Made by a program: the position numbers and the translations under genes. From NCBI RefSeq assembly GCF_900114185.1, contig NZ_FOSE01000001.1:271724-335723 (forward strand): a stretch of 64,000 bases of DNA, read 5' to 3'. Under the pieces are notes generated by a model. That model ran no database searches. It was not told where the DNA came from and saw nothing but the letters and a program-made list of their open reading frames with translations. How positions within the stretch are numbered: position 1 is the stretch's first letter; each line of letters opens with the position of its first letter. The stretch is from Cellulomonas sp. KH9 (GTDB taxonomy: Bacteria; Actinomycetota; Actinomycetes; Actinomycetales; Cellulomonadaceae). Below are positions 8,650 through 17,800 of the stretch, one piece after another.

Positions 8650-10320
8650 GTGGCGCGCACCTACCCCGAGCACCCCGCGTTCCCCGAGGACGGCGGTGCC
8701 GAGCAGACCGTGTGGGAGGCGCTGCGCGACCACCTGCCGGACGACGTCGTGCTCCTCGCGGGCACCGCGCTGCAGGACGGTCCCAAGGAGCGGGAGATCG
8801 ACCTGCTCGTCGTGTGGCCGGGGGTGGGTGTCGCCGCGATCGAGGTGAAGGGCGGGCACGTCGTCCGCGCCGACGGGCAGTGGTGGCAGGGGTCCGGTGC
8901 CGGGCGGCACCCCATCGACCCCGTCGGGCAGGTGCAGGACGCCAAGCACACCCTGCTCGCGCTGCTGCGCCGGCACGGCCTGGCAGGGGCGCTCGCCCGG
9001 ACAGCGCATCTCGTCGCGCTGCCGCACACCTACGTGCCGGGGGACTGGGACGCGCCGGAGCTGCCGAGGGCCATGCTGCTCGACCGGGCGGACGTCGCCG
9101 ACGGCGGGCGCGCCGTCCATCTCGTGCGACGGGCGATCGACGAGCACGGAGCCGGTCACGCGCCGCTCGACGAGCCGGCCGCCGAAGCGCTCGTCGAGTG
9201 GCTGACCGGCGGGTTCCCGTCCCAGGCGGAGACGCTCGCTGTCGCTGCCGAGTACGAGGACCACCTCGACCGGCTGACGCGCGAGCAGGCGCACGCCATG
9301 CGGTTCCTCGACGCGGTGCCGCGGGTGCACGTCGTCGGCGGGGCGGGGACGGGCAAGACGTGGCTCGCGCTCGAGCACGCGCGGCGACGTGCCCGGGCCG
9401 GGGAGCGCGTCGCGCTCATGTGCTACTCGCGGGGCCTGGCGCGGTACCTGGAGCGGACGACCGCGACGTGGCCGGTGCGGGAGCGGCCCGCGTACGTCGG
9501 GCTGTTCCACGAGCTGCCGGTGCGGTGGGGCGCCGCACCGGGCGACGATGCCGATCCGACCGACTGGGAGGAGCGCCTGCCGCGCGAGCTCGGCGACCTC
9601 GCCGCGCAGCGCCCCGAGGCGGACCTGTTCGACGCCGTCGTCGTCGACGAGGCCCAGGACTTCGGCGACGAGTGGTGGCCCGCGCTGCTGCGCTGCCTGC
9701 GCGACCCCGACCGCGGCCGCCTCGCCGTGTTCTCCGACGACGGCCAGCGGGTGTTCCCCCGTTCCGGTACCGCGCCCGTCGAGCTCACCGTCATCGAGCT
9801 CGACGAGAACCTGCGCTCCACCAAGCAGATCGCCCAGCTCTGCGGTGCGCTGCATGCCGGCGTCACTCGGCCGCGCGGGTGGGCGGGCGCGCCGGTGCGC
9901 GTGGTGGACGTGCCGGTTGAGGAGGCGGTCGGTGCCGCGGATGACGTCGTCGAGGCGCTGCTCGACGAGGGTTGGGCGCCGGGCCAGATCGCGCTGCTCA
10001 CCACCGGGCGGCGGCACCCCATGCAGGTCGAGACCGTCGGGATGGCCGGCTACCAGGAGTACTGGGACGGGTTCTTCGCCGGCGATGACGTGTTCTACGG
10101 GCACGTGCTCGGGTTCAAGGGGCTCGAGCGGACCGTGGTCGTGCTGGCCGTCAACGGGGTCCGCGATCCGGCGCGGGCGCGGACGATGCTCTACACCGGG
10201 CTGTCGCGGGCGCGGGTGCTGCTGGTCGTCGTGGGACCGCGGGGGTATGTGGAGGAGGTGGGGGGGGAGGCGGTGCGGAAGCGGCTGGGGGATGCGTGGG
10301 AGTGGGGCGTGGACAACTAG
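8650..10320 (+). CDS. NERD-domain UvrD-like helicase
   Basis: A 556-residue protein. Residues about 45-75 carry a NERD (nuclease-related) core: REIDLLVVWPGVGVAAIEVKGG, with the D...ExK pattern of PD-(D/E)XK-like folds. An SF1 helicase follows: Walker A GGAGTGKT (about 230-237), Walker B VVVDEAQDFGDEWW (about 331-344), KGLERTVVVLAV and the terminal TGLSRARVLLVVVG. It is probably a cytosolic DNA-acting nuclease-helicase; stand-alone proteins of this type occur in defence-rich regions. The GTG at 8650 is chosen because GAGGAG lies about 9 bases upstream. The stop codon TAG is the outer CTAG of the adjacent insertion element, so the native last residues may have been lost, although the helicase motifs are complete. 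Confidence 0.8.
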   Translation: MARTYPEHPAFPEDGGAEQTVWEALRDHLPDDVVLLAGTALQDGPKEREIDLLVVWPGVGVAAIEVKGGHVVRADGQWWQGSGAGRHPIDPVGQVQDAKHTLLALLRRHGLAGALARTAHLVALPHTYVPGDWDAPELPRAMLLDRADVADGGRAVHLVRRAIDEHGAGHAPLDEPAAEALVEWLTGGFPSQAETLAVAAEYEDHLDRLTREQAHAMRFLDAVPRVHVVGGAGTGKTWLALEHARRRARAGERVALMCYSRGLARYLERTTATWPVRERPAYVGLFHELPVRWGAAPGDDADPTDWEERLPRELGDLAAQRPEADLFDAVVVDEAQDFGDEWWPALLRCLRDPDRGRLAVFSDDGQRVFPRSGTAPVELTVIELDENLRSTKQIAQLCGALHAGVTRPRGWAGAPVRVVDVPVEEAVGAADDVVEALLDEGWAPGQIALLTTGRRHPMQVETVGMAGYQEYWDGFFAGDDVFYGHVLGFKGLERTVVVLAVNGVRDPARARTMLYTGLSRARVLLVVVGPRGYVEEVGGEAVRKRLGDAWEWGVDN

Positions 10321-10336
10321 GGCGTGTCTCCCATAT
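10317..10336 (+). repeat. Left terminal inverted repeat
   Basis: ctagggcgtgtctcccatat, identical to the reverse complement of 11873-11892. The first four bases (CTAG) may be target duplication rather than element. Confidence 0.88.
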
Positions 10337-10360
10337 CTCACCTGAGGCTCGCGGGAGTGT

Positions 10361-11280
10361 GTGGGGGTGACGGCGTCTTCGCGGTATCGGGTGTTCTCGG
10401 ACGAGCAGTGGGCTCGGGTAGAGCCGCTGTTGCCCTCGAATGAGGGCCGGCGTGGGCATCCGTTCGGGGACAACCGGCGGGTGGTTGAGGCGATCGCCTA
10501 TCGGTATCGGACGGGGATCGCGTGGCGGGACCTGCCGCGCGAGCCGTTCGGGGCGTGGCAGACGGCCTGGAAGCGGCACCGACGCTATGCCGCGGACGGG
10601 ACGTGGGACCGGGTGCTGGCGCGGTTGCTCGCTGAGGCCGACGCGGCCGGTCAGGTGGACTGGGCTGTCTCGGTGGACGCGACGATCGCTCGCGCCCACC
10701 AGCACGCCACGAACACCACGCGTCCGGATCAGGACACGGGGGGGCCGGATCGAATCACAGGGATCTGCCGATCGAGCGATGTGAACCTGCAGGTCATGGC
10801 ATCGGGCGGTCACGCGGTGGGTTGACCACCAAGATCCACGCCGCGGTCGACGGGCGTGGTCGCCCGCTGGCTGCCGTGATCACTGGTGGGCACCGCAACG
10901 ACGGCGCGCTGCTCGCCACGGTGCTGGCCGACATCCGCGTCCCCCGCCTGGCTGCGGGCCGCCCCCGGACCCGGCCCGACGCGGTGATCGCGGACAAGGC
11001 GTACTCGGCCGGCATCTACCGCCGGGCGCTGCGCGCCCGCGGCATCAAGGTCGTCGTCCCTGAGAAGTCCGACGAGATCGCCGCCCGTAAACGACGCGGA
11101 GCGCGTGGCGGAGGACCACGCGGACTCGACACGATCGCCTACCGCGGACGCAACGTCGTCGAACGCCACTTCGCCCTGACCAAGCAGTGGCGCGGCCTGG
11201 CCACCCGCTACGACAAGCTCGCCATCACCTACCGCGCCGCGGTCATCCTCGCCGCCTGCATCACCTGGTCACGTGTGTAG
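10361..11280 (+). CDS. IS5-family transposase read in two frames
   Basis: The first frame (10361-10825) encodes the N-terminal DUF4096-like part (RYRVFSDEQWARVEPLLPS... YRTGIAWRDLP) and the first catalytic Asp region (DWAVSVDATIARAHQHATNT). The second frame, one base back, continues through GHGIGRSRGGLTTKIHAAVD, the ADKAYSA Asp block and the RNVVERHFALTKQWRGLATRYDK motif with the final Glu. The two frames can be joined at a run of seven G at 10738-10744, a natural -1 slippage site. Members of this family often make the full transposase by frameshifting, so the element may be active. A simple inactivating indel in the G run cannot be excluded. Confidence 0.85.
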
Positions 11281-11288
11281 CCGGTCGT

Positions 11289-11825
11289 CTACAGGTCGCG
11301 AATGTGGAGCAGGCTGCGCAGATTCACCTTCCGCCTCACGTGGGCTCGCTCAGCGCCATCGACGAGGACGGCGGCTCCTAGCCACGTGGCCCCGCTGAGC
11401 TCGACCAGAGCATGCGCAGCCTCGACCTGAGCACCCGTCGCGACCCAGTCGTCGACGAAGAGCACCCGGTCTCCGGAGGTCAGTAGCGCCCGGCGCGCCC
11501 CTAGCCGAAGGTGTCGGTCGCGGTAGTCGGGCGGCGTCGTGACCTGCAGCCATGCGTCCGAATCGGCCGCCGAGGCGTGGTTCTTCAACAGCTCCACGAA
11601 CCCGACACCAAGATGGACCGCCACCAAAGGCCCGAGGAGCGAACCCCGGGACTGAGGTCCGACGATCACCGTCGGCGACACGTCCGAGAACAGACCGGCC
11701 AGCGCCGGGCCGAGCTGCACCAGCAACTCCGCATCCCGCCACCACCCCGTCAGATCGGCACGGAAGTCCGGGTCTGTCCGATCACCCAGCCAACGAAACC
11801 GCTCCTGCAAGCGCTCCTGAATCAC
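11289..11825 (-). CDS. Phosphoribosyltransferase passenger inside the IS element
   Basis: A 178-residue protein with the PRPP-binding signature RVLFVDDWVATGAQVEAAHALVE at about residues 119-141 (DD..ATG..) and an upstream VIVGPQSRGSLLGPLVA block typical of type I phosphoribosyltransferases. The best structural analogy is adenine/orotate-type purine salvage enzymes; the substrate cannot be read from sequence. It lies wholly between the transposase stop and the right inverted repeat, antisense to the transposase, so it moves with the element. Possible roles are nucleotide salvage, regulation, or a toxin/defence-like advantage; none is shown. Confidence 0.8.
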   Translation of the reverse strand: MIQERLQERFRWLGDRTDPDFRADLTGWWRDAELLVQLGPALAGLFSDVSPTVIVGPQSRGSLLGPLVAVHLGVGFVELLKNHASAADSDAWLQVTTPPDYRDRHLRLGARRALLTSGDRVLFVDDWVATGAQVEAAHALVELSGATWLGAAVLVDGAERAHVRRKVNLRSLLHIRDL

Positions 11826-11872
11826 GCCTGATCCTAGAAGCGGTCGAGCCCCCTCACGTGTGATCCACGCTC

Positions 11873-11892
11873 ATATGGGAGACACGCCCTAG
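11873..11892 (-). repeat. Right terminal inverted repeat
   Basis: The reverse complement equals 10317-10336 over all 20 bases, including the terminal CTAG. Confidence 0.88.
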
Positions 11893-12112
11893 CCGCAGCC
11901 GCCGCGCCGTCGGCACTCGGTGTCGCCATAGCCTCGGGTCGCTCCGGTGGCACGGTGACGTCCGACGTCAGCGAGGGCGTGGGCGACGGGGTCGGCGTCG
12001 CCGTCTCCGTGGGCTCCGCCGTGGGGTCGGCGGGCCTGGCGTCGGTCATGCACCCGGCGACCAGCAGCCCGACCGTGACCACAACGAGGGCGACTTGTCC
12101 GTGCATTCGCAT
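11893..12112 (-). pseudogene. DUF6318-like lipoprotein gene truncated by the IS element
   Basis: The N-terminus is complete: MRMHGQ, hydrophobic core, lipobox LVAGC, Thr/Pro/Ser-rich linker and VPPERPEAMATPSADGAAAAA. This aligns with the intact paralogs at 5082-5681 and 62970-63578. Exactly at the IS edge the frame runs into element DNA and stops near 11834, losing the whole globular domain. The leaderless promoter is intact. The missing 3' half and the usual PKD-protein partner are not on the other side of the element. Confidence 0.8.
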
Positions 12113-12118
12113 GTCCGG

Positions 12119-12131
12119 AAGGTACTAGTTC
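12119..12131 (-). promoter_or_regulatory. Leaderless promoter of the truncated lipoprotein
   Basis: Minus strand GAACTAG-TACCTT, six bases before the ATG at 12112; a diverged copy of the GAACCGG-TAnnTT element. Confidence 0.5.
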
Positions 12132-12365
12132 AAAGCGCTTCGCTCGGGGGTCGTCTCGCATCTGTGGAGAACTGCGCGAATGACGCCGCGATCAGCCGGC
12201 TGCGTCGCTGTCAGTCGTCTGCCCTAGGGTGTCTCCCGATCACGAAGCTCGGCCTCAAGCCCTCCGGCTGGCCGACTGGCAACCGCGCTGAGCGCACGGT
12301 GCCCCCGGAGGAAGATCCGCCCGTGCCGCCGGCACGGGAAGCTGCTCGACCTGACGGAGTACCCC

Positions 12366-13037
12366 GTGCCTGATCTGCACCTCGACGACCCCACCCACCT
12401 CGCGTGCGTCTCCGACGCTCCCGGTCACGTCGTCCAGCCGGACCTCGTCGCCCGCGCTGTCCGGGCTGACGGCACCCCGTGGCGGCTGACGGGCGTCGGC
12501 CCGCATCGCATCGAGCTCGTCGGTCCCTCGGGTGAGCGGGCGAGCTGGTGGCTGCACGACTTCAAGCCCTTCGTGCAGCACCTCCGTACCGGCGACCCGA
12601 CGGTGTGGGTGTACGACTTCGGCGTCGTGCGCGTCGGCGACCGGTACGTCGCCGTCACGTCACGCGAGCACTGGACCCCCTGCGCGCGAGTGGCTGCGCG
12701 TCAGCCGGGCCCGCGGGTGGCGTGGCTCGTCGCCATGCTGCAGCCGCGGGCGGACGCCGAGGGCGCTGACCTCGTCCCCCCGCACACGGCCACGCTCTAC
12801 CACCTCGACCCGCCCTACCAGCTGGGCCGGCTCGCCAACGCTCCGATCGACTGGGTGCTGGTCCTGGCCTACCAGCGCGAAGGCGTGGGAACCACGGCGA
12901 TCTACGAGGCTGACGCGACGGGCCGGCTCGTGTCGCCCTGGGACCTGCCGGGCAGCCACGACGACGGGATCGATCACGTCCGAGCCCTGCAGGGACTCGG
13001 TTACGAGATCGCCCTGCCCCCAGCGCGGGACCGCTGA
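12366..13037 (+). CDS. Hypothetical protein
   Basis: A 223-residue soluble protein starting at GTG 12366, with GGAG about eight bases upstream. It contains repeated short beta-type blocks (WRLTGVGPHRIELVG, WVYDFGVVRVGDRYVAVTSREHW, TATLYHLDPPYQLGRLANAPIDWVLVLAYQREGVGTTAIYEAD). There is no signal peptide, membrane span or catalytic motif that I recognise. It stands alone between the truncated lipoprotein gene and a CsbD-like gene. Base composition is like the chromosome rather than the Dpd island. Confidence 0.7.
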   Translation: MPDLHLDDPTHLACVSDAPGHVVQPDLVARAVRADGTPWRLTGVGPHRIELVGPSGERASWWLHDFKPFVQHLRTGDPTVWVYDFGVVRVGDRYVAVTSREHWTPCARVAARQPGPRVAWLVAMLQPRADAEGADLVPPHTATLYHLDPPYQLGRLANAPIDWVLVLAYQREGVGTTAIYEADATGRLVSPWDLPGSHDDGIDHVRALQGLGYEIALPPARDR

Positions 13038-13256
13038 CGGCCGTCGGCTCGCGAGAGTGAGGTCCCGCTGGTCGCCGCGACGTGATGTGCCGATCGGCTC
13101 GGCCCCTCGGCAGGTGCGGTGCCGTCCGGATCCCGCGGTGCGGGTGCGGGCGTCCAGGGGTCGACGCAGGATGGAACGGCGCCGGGGCGCCCGGTGCGGC
13201 CCGCTCGTCGCCCCGGGTGTCGGGCAGGCCCTCCGCAGGACCGAGGGGGAACACGC

Positions 13257-13439
13257 ATGGGTATCGACGACCTCAAGGGCAAGGCGTCCGACGCGATGCA
13301 GGGCGAGAAGGGTGAGCAGGCGAGCGACTCCGCCCTGGAGAAGGGGTCCGACGCGGCCTCGTCCGCGACGGGTGGCAAGCACGACGAGCAGCTCGACAAG
13401 GCGCAGTCGGCGGCGGACAAGAAGATCGGCGACCAGTGA
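13257..13439 (+). CDS. Small hydrophilic MT0933/CsbD-like protein
   Basis: A 60-residue, Lys/Asp/Ala-rich, probably disordered helical protein: MGIDDLKGKASDAMQG... SSATGGKHDEQLDKAQSAADKK. The TGGKHDEQLDKAQ block fits the actinobacterial MT0933-type small protein family, often annotated as antitoxin, and the composition is CsbD-like. The ATG at 13257 follows GAGGGGGA by about eight bases. A strong hairpin follows the stop, so it is monocistronic. A fragment of a similar gene start (GGTATCGACGACCTC) is fused to an immunity remnant near 47000. Confidence 0.7.
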   Translation: MGIDDLKGKASDAMQGEKGEQASDSALEKGSDAASSATGGKHDEQLDKAQSAADKKIGDQ

Positions 13440-13447
13440 CGACCTCC

Positions 13448-13478
13448 GTCCGGGCCGGGCGCGGTGCCCGGCCCGGAC
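13448..13478 (+). terminator. Hairpin terminator after the CsbD-like gene
   Basis: Perfect 13-bp GC stem (13448-13460 with 13466-13478) and a 5-base loop (gcggt), starting nine bases after the stop. There is no T-run, as is common in actinobacteria. Confidence 0.7.
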
Positions 13479-13640
13479 CGGCGGGGGGAGCGGCATCAGC
13501 AAGGACGTGACGGGCATGGGGCGCCGGAGATCGAGCCGACGGGGACGGGCACCGACGACGGGCTCGCCGAGGCGCTCGACTAGGACGATCTCACCCGACG
13601 CGCTCTCATCCTGCGTCACGCGTGCGCCGATGATGGAGAG

Positions 13641-14780
13641 ATGCACGCTCTCCCTCGCGCCCGTGTGACGACGGTTGCCGCGGCCCCGACACAGATCGCT
13701 CAGTTCGGCCCGAGGACCCCTGTGCCGACTGGCAGCGTCCACTGTCAGACGCTGGCCGACGAGATCCGCCGACGCGAGCCTGGCGCTCGGACCGCGCTCG
13801 GTGGCGTGAACGTGTCCATCACGCCTCCAGCCGGGGATCTCACCGTTCACGTGCACCTCGGGAAACACACGCGGCAAATAACGATCGAGCGCGGCGACAA
13901 GACGCCTTCCGCGTTGCTCGCCGTCGGCCGTGGCAGCGTCACTGAGAACGACGTCGCGGACCTGGCACTGACTGCTCTGAGGAACCACTCGCCAGGGGAG
14001 ACCAGAGCGTCGGCTCGAGGTGACGATGGTGCACGCGAGCGGCCGCAGCACGACCGCAGCCTTGTACGGTCAGAACGCCCGACCGCGAAGGCTCCGACCA
14101 CGGACATCTCGCGCCGGGGCGCTGCTCCCCCGCCTTCGGGCGGGACCACGCCGCCCTTGCCGTCGGCGCTCGGGACCCCGCACCCGGACGCGGCGAGCGC
14201 GCTGCGGCGACTCGCTCTCAGCCTTCCCAGCGATCCGCTCAACCCGACCGAGCGCCACCTCCCGCGGAAGGCACTCGTCGGCGCTACGGCGGACGTCGCC
14301 AGGGATGCGCAGGCTGCCGTGCTACGCAGCGGACGCCCACTGGAGGCCGGGGAGATTCAATGGATGCTGAATCGACGTGGGAAGCAGATCGACGAGAGGG
14401 CATTGATCTCCCTCCTCGACCAAACACCCGGGATGTTTGAGGGCGCTGGCCGCGACTGGACCTTGCCCGGACTGTCGTCTGCAGTTGCTTATCAAGGTGC
14501 GATGCTGACGCCGTCAGCGCCGCGCAGGGACGAGACCGACGCGCCGACGTCTGAGCCAGATGGCGACGATGCCCGGTGCCGGAAGGTCTCCGAAATCGTG
14601 CAGGCAGTCAGGGCCTACCTCGTCAAGGACGAGATCCACGTGGTCGCATCGCCACCGGAGAGCTCTCGTGCCCGCCCCACAGATGCTCCTATAGCTGTCA
14701 AGCGGCGTGCGCGAGGTCGTTGTGGGCAGTGCGCAAGGGGCGCATGGCGGCCCAGAGTTCGCGTGCGAGATGTCGCTTGA
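13641..14780 (+). CDS. Hypothetical protein with a possible winged-helix segment, next to the Dpd island
   Basis: The 379-codon frame has protein-like character to about residue 340. The N-terminal part has beta strands (GVNVSITPPAGDLTVHVHLGKHTRQITIERGD). A Pro/Arg-rich linker follows, then a helical block (HLPRKALVGATADVARDAQAAVL...LEAGEIQWMLNRRGKQIDERALISLLDQTPGMFEGAGRDWTLPGL) that reads like a small winged-helix/HARE-type domain. The last ~30 codons look like non-coding sequence and run into the dpdE promoter, so the gene may be 3'-truncated by island insertion. The start is uncertain. It could be an island-associated regulator, but no evidence ties it to Dpd beyond position. Confidence 0.5.
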   Translation: MHALPRARVTTVAAAPTQIAQFGPRTPVPTGSVHCQTLADEIRRREPGARTALGGVNVSITPPAGDLTVHVHLGKHTRQITIERGDKTPSALLAVGRGSVTENDVADLALTALRNHSPGETRASARGDDGARERPQHDRSLVRSERPTAKAPTTDISRRGAAPPPSGGTTPPLPSALGTPHPDAASALRRLALSLPSDPLNPTERHLPRKALVGATADVARDAQAAVLRSGRPLEAGEIQWMLNRRGKQIDERALISLLDQTPGMFEGAGRDWTLPGLSSAVAYQGAMLTPSAPRRDETDAPTSEPDGDDARCRKVSEIVQAVRAYLVKDEIHVVASPPESSRARPTDAPIAVKRRARGRCGQCARGAWRPRVRVRDVA

Positions 14781-14806
14781 GAGGCATCGGCGAAAGCGTC
14801 TACGGT
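14777..14806 (+). promoter_or_regulatory. Predicted promoter of the dpdE-dpdD operon
   Basis: TTGAGA (14777-14782), 18-base spacer, TACGGT (14801-14806), 39 bases before the GTG of dpdE. It overlaps the end of the upstream reading frame. No operator-like palindrome is obvious. Confidence 0.5.
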
Positions 14807-14844
14807 AGCCTCGGGAACATCAGAGTTCAAGACGGGGTTCGAAG

Positions 14845-17800
14845 GTGATCGACGACATGCGCTGCCCTCTTTGCGGGTCGCCGATGGTGATGCAATTCGC
14901 CTCGCGCGGGCGCAGCGCCGGGCAGGCATTCTGGGGTTGCTCGCAGTTTCCCCGTTGCCGCGGTTCACGGGACGCGGAGGGCAACGTGCCACAGCCGCGG
15001 CAGCCGCGGAAGAAGGCGACTGCCTCCCCCGTGCAGGCGACCGGAAGGCGCGCGAGGTCCCTGAGTCGCGGCGACCTGCTGCTGTCCTCGGACAACCGTT
15101 TCGGGCCCGGCAAACTTGCCGCCCGGGAGGGCGACAAGCTCGTCCTCGAATACTTCGATGCGCCCGGGCAGGCGCCGACGGACCGCTACCGGGAAGCGGT
15201 GTCGCGTGCCAGCCTCACCCGCCTACCCCTGTCCCCCGAGTTGCGTGTATTCTGGCAAGACGCGAACGAACGTTGGCGCTCAGGGCGCATTATCGAGGCT
15301 AACGAGCACCACGACATCTACGTGCGGGGCCACGAGTGGGAAGGATTCGTTCCCGAAGAGCGCATCCACGTGCGTTGGGACAAGCCACTGGCCGATCCGG
15401 TGGGGTTCGGCGAAGCGGGCATGCTCGAGTCACCGGTGCTCGCCGAACTGCGCCTGCCCTTCCTTCGAAGCATCCTTCAGCAACGCTCGGCAACGCACGG
15501 AATGCGTGCAGCGCTCTCCAGTTGCATCGAGTTGCACAGTCACCAGGTGGAGACCGCATGGCGGGTCCTCGAGGACCCAGTCCAGCGCTACCTCCTCGCC
15601 GACGAGGTCGGGCTCGGGAAGACCATCGAAGCGGGCATCGTCATCAGACAGATGCTGCTAGACAAGCCGGAACTGCGCGTTCTCTTGATTCTGCCGCCGT
15701 TCCTCCTTGAGCAGTGGAAGCGCGAGTTGACTCAGAAGTTCCGCGTGCACGACTTCACTCGGGCCTGTGTTCGGTTCTGCCGTGACGACGAGCCGGATTC
15801 CTGGGAGGCATCCGACCTCGTGGTGGTCGACGAGGCGCACAACCTCGCCCGGATGTCGACCAGCGCCGACCCCGTGCTGGTGGCGCGCTTTCAGCGCCTC
15901 CGTGAGGTGGCATTGGCGAGCCCTCGGTTGCTCATGCTGTCCGCAACGCCGGCGCTGCACAACGAGGACGCGTTCCTGGCGATGCTGAAGTTGCTCGACC
16001 CCGCGGTGTACGCCGACACCACCGCGGAACAGTTGCGTTCCCGCCTTGAGGCCCGCGCTGGGCTGGGGCGTGTGTTTCTCGGTCTGCAGCCTGGGCTGCC
16101 CGCCTTCCTGCTCAACGGACGCCTGACGGAGATCGAGGCCGAGTTTCCGGACGACGACGACCTCGTCGCGATCGTCGCCCGCGCGCGCGAAGCCGTCGCC
16201 GCGCAAGACAAGGACCAGACCGCAACGCTGATCCGTGCCCTGCGCACACACGTTGCCGAGGTGTACCGCGTTCACCGCCGCATGCTTCGCACGCGCCGGA
16301 CCGCGGCCCTGGAGGCGACCTATCGGGTGTCGGGCCGCCGCGCGCCTGAGCCTGCCGTTCTGAAGTCCTCAACGGACGCCGAGGTCACAGAAGCGCTCGA
16401 TCGGTGGCGGGAACAAGCCCTGGCGAGGGCAGAGGGTGACCCGGCCGCGATGACCGCGACCGGGCGCACCTTTGCCGAGGCCGTCTCCTTGACCGTCGAT
16501 CCGGATGCGCTGCGTACCTGGTGCGCCGATCGGGCCACCGCGGCGGTCACCGACGACGAGCAGTCCGCGCTGAGGCGAATCGAGCAGGATCTCGGCTTCG
16601 TCGACCGCAGGGCGACGGTGAGTCGGCCGTTCGCCGACGCGCTGAGCGAACGCATGACGTCGAAGGAACGGGCAGTCGTGTTCTGCCCGACGCCGAAACT
16701 CGCCGAGGAAGTCGCCCAGGAACTAGAGGACCTCCTCGGCGCCAAGTCCGTCTTCCGCCACCTGAGTACCGAAGCCAGCGAGCAAACCGAGCGCGCTGTG
16801 CGGTCGTTCGAGGGCTCCCGGAGTGCTGCGGTCCTGGTCGCCGATTCCTCGGCTGAGGAGGGCCGGAACCTGCAGTTTGCTGACGTCCTGGTGCACCTCG
16901 GCCTGCCGGCGGCAGCGAATCGGCTGGAGCAACGGATCGGGCGCTGCGATCGGTGGTCGCCAGAGGGATCGAAGCGCAGGCGGTCCTATCTCGTCTCCGG
17001 CGTCCGGGACACCTCCTACGTGGGCGCGTGGGCGCACATCCTCGCCGAAGGCTTCGGCATCTTCGACGGTTCGGTGGCCAGCCTCCAACAGGCCGTAGAC
17101 GATGCCACGGACGAGGCGTGGCGCATACTGCTGGAACTAGGGCTCGACGGTGCAGACAAGGCAGTAACTCGTGTGAGGGAATTGCTGGACGCAGCCATCG
17201 AGAGGGTCCGGGAGCAGGATGCTCTCGACAGTTTGGAGTCCAGCACGGACGACCGATCCGTCTACGCACAGATCTCGGAGGTCGAGTCGAGTGCCTTGGC
17301 ATTCGCGGAGGTGAGCGACAACCTCCTGGCCGCAAACAGGTCTGCGGGCAATCTCCGGTTCGAACCGATCGGCAACCCGGTCGCCGGCCTGGGCGGCTAC
17401 GAGGTGATCGGCCGTCTGCCGGGCAAGCAGGCACAGCTCCCACTGATCCCGGCGACACGCCTGGTCCGCGACTTCGTGCCGCTCAAAGGCCACCGCGGGA
17501 CGTTCGTGCGGCAGGTCGCTCTTGAGCATGAGGACATGCACCTGTACCGCTATGGCGACCAGTTCATCGACGCGGTGAGCGACTTCCTCTGGCACGACGA
17601 CCGCGGGCGCGCGTTCGGCATGTGGCGCTGGCTGCCCGATTGGGAGCGCGATGACACCCCCGTCTATCGGTTCGACTACACCGTCGAGGCGAACCCGCTC
17701 GAAGTACCCTCCGAGAGAGATCCGCGCAGCGACCTGGTCACGGTGAGCGCTGGTATCGACCAACTTGCCCTCACCCGGCGCGCCGACGGCATCTTCCCGC

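Larger units (their letters stand above)
10317..11892. mobile_element. IS5-like insertion element with a passenger gene
   Basis: An element of about 1.57 kb bounded by perfect 20-base inverted repeats including the terminal CTAG. It contains a two-frame DDE transposase on the plus strand and a phosphoribosyltransferase gene on the minus strand between the transposase and the right end. Simple IS5/IS427-type elements are usually shorter than 1 kb, so the passenger explains the extra length. CTAG at both ends fits the CTAG-type target preference of this group. The flanks do not join into one gene. Confidence 0.85.

Noticed and set aside
8290..10473. Long minus-strand open frame over the NERD helicase
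   Set aside because: Low-complexity Arg/His/Pro/Gly translation, antisense to a gene with complete helicase motifs.
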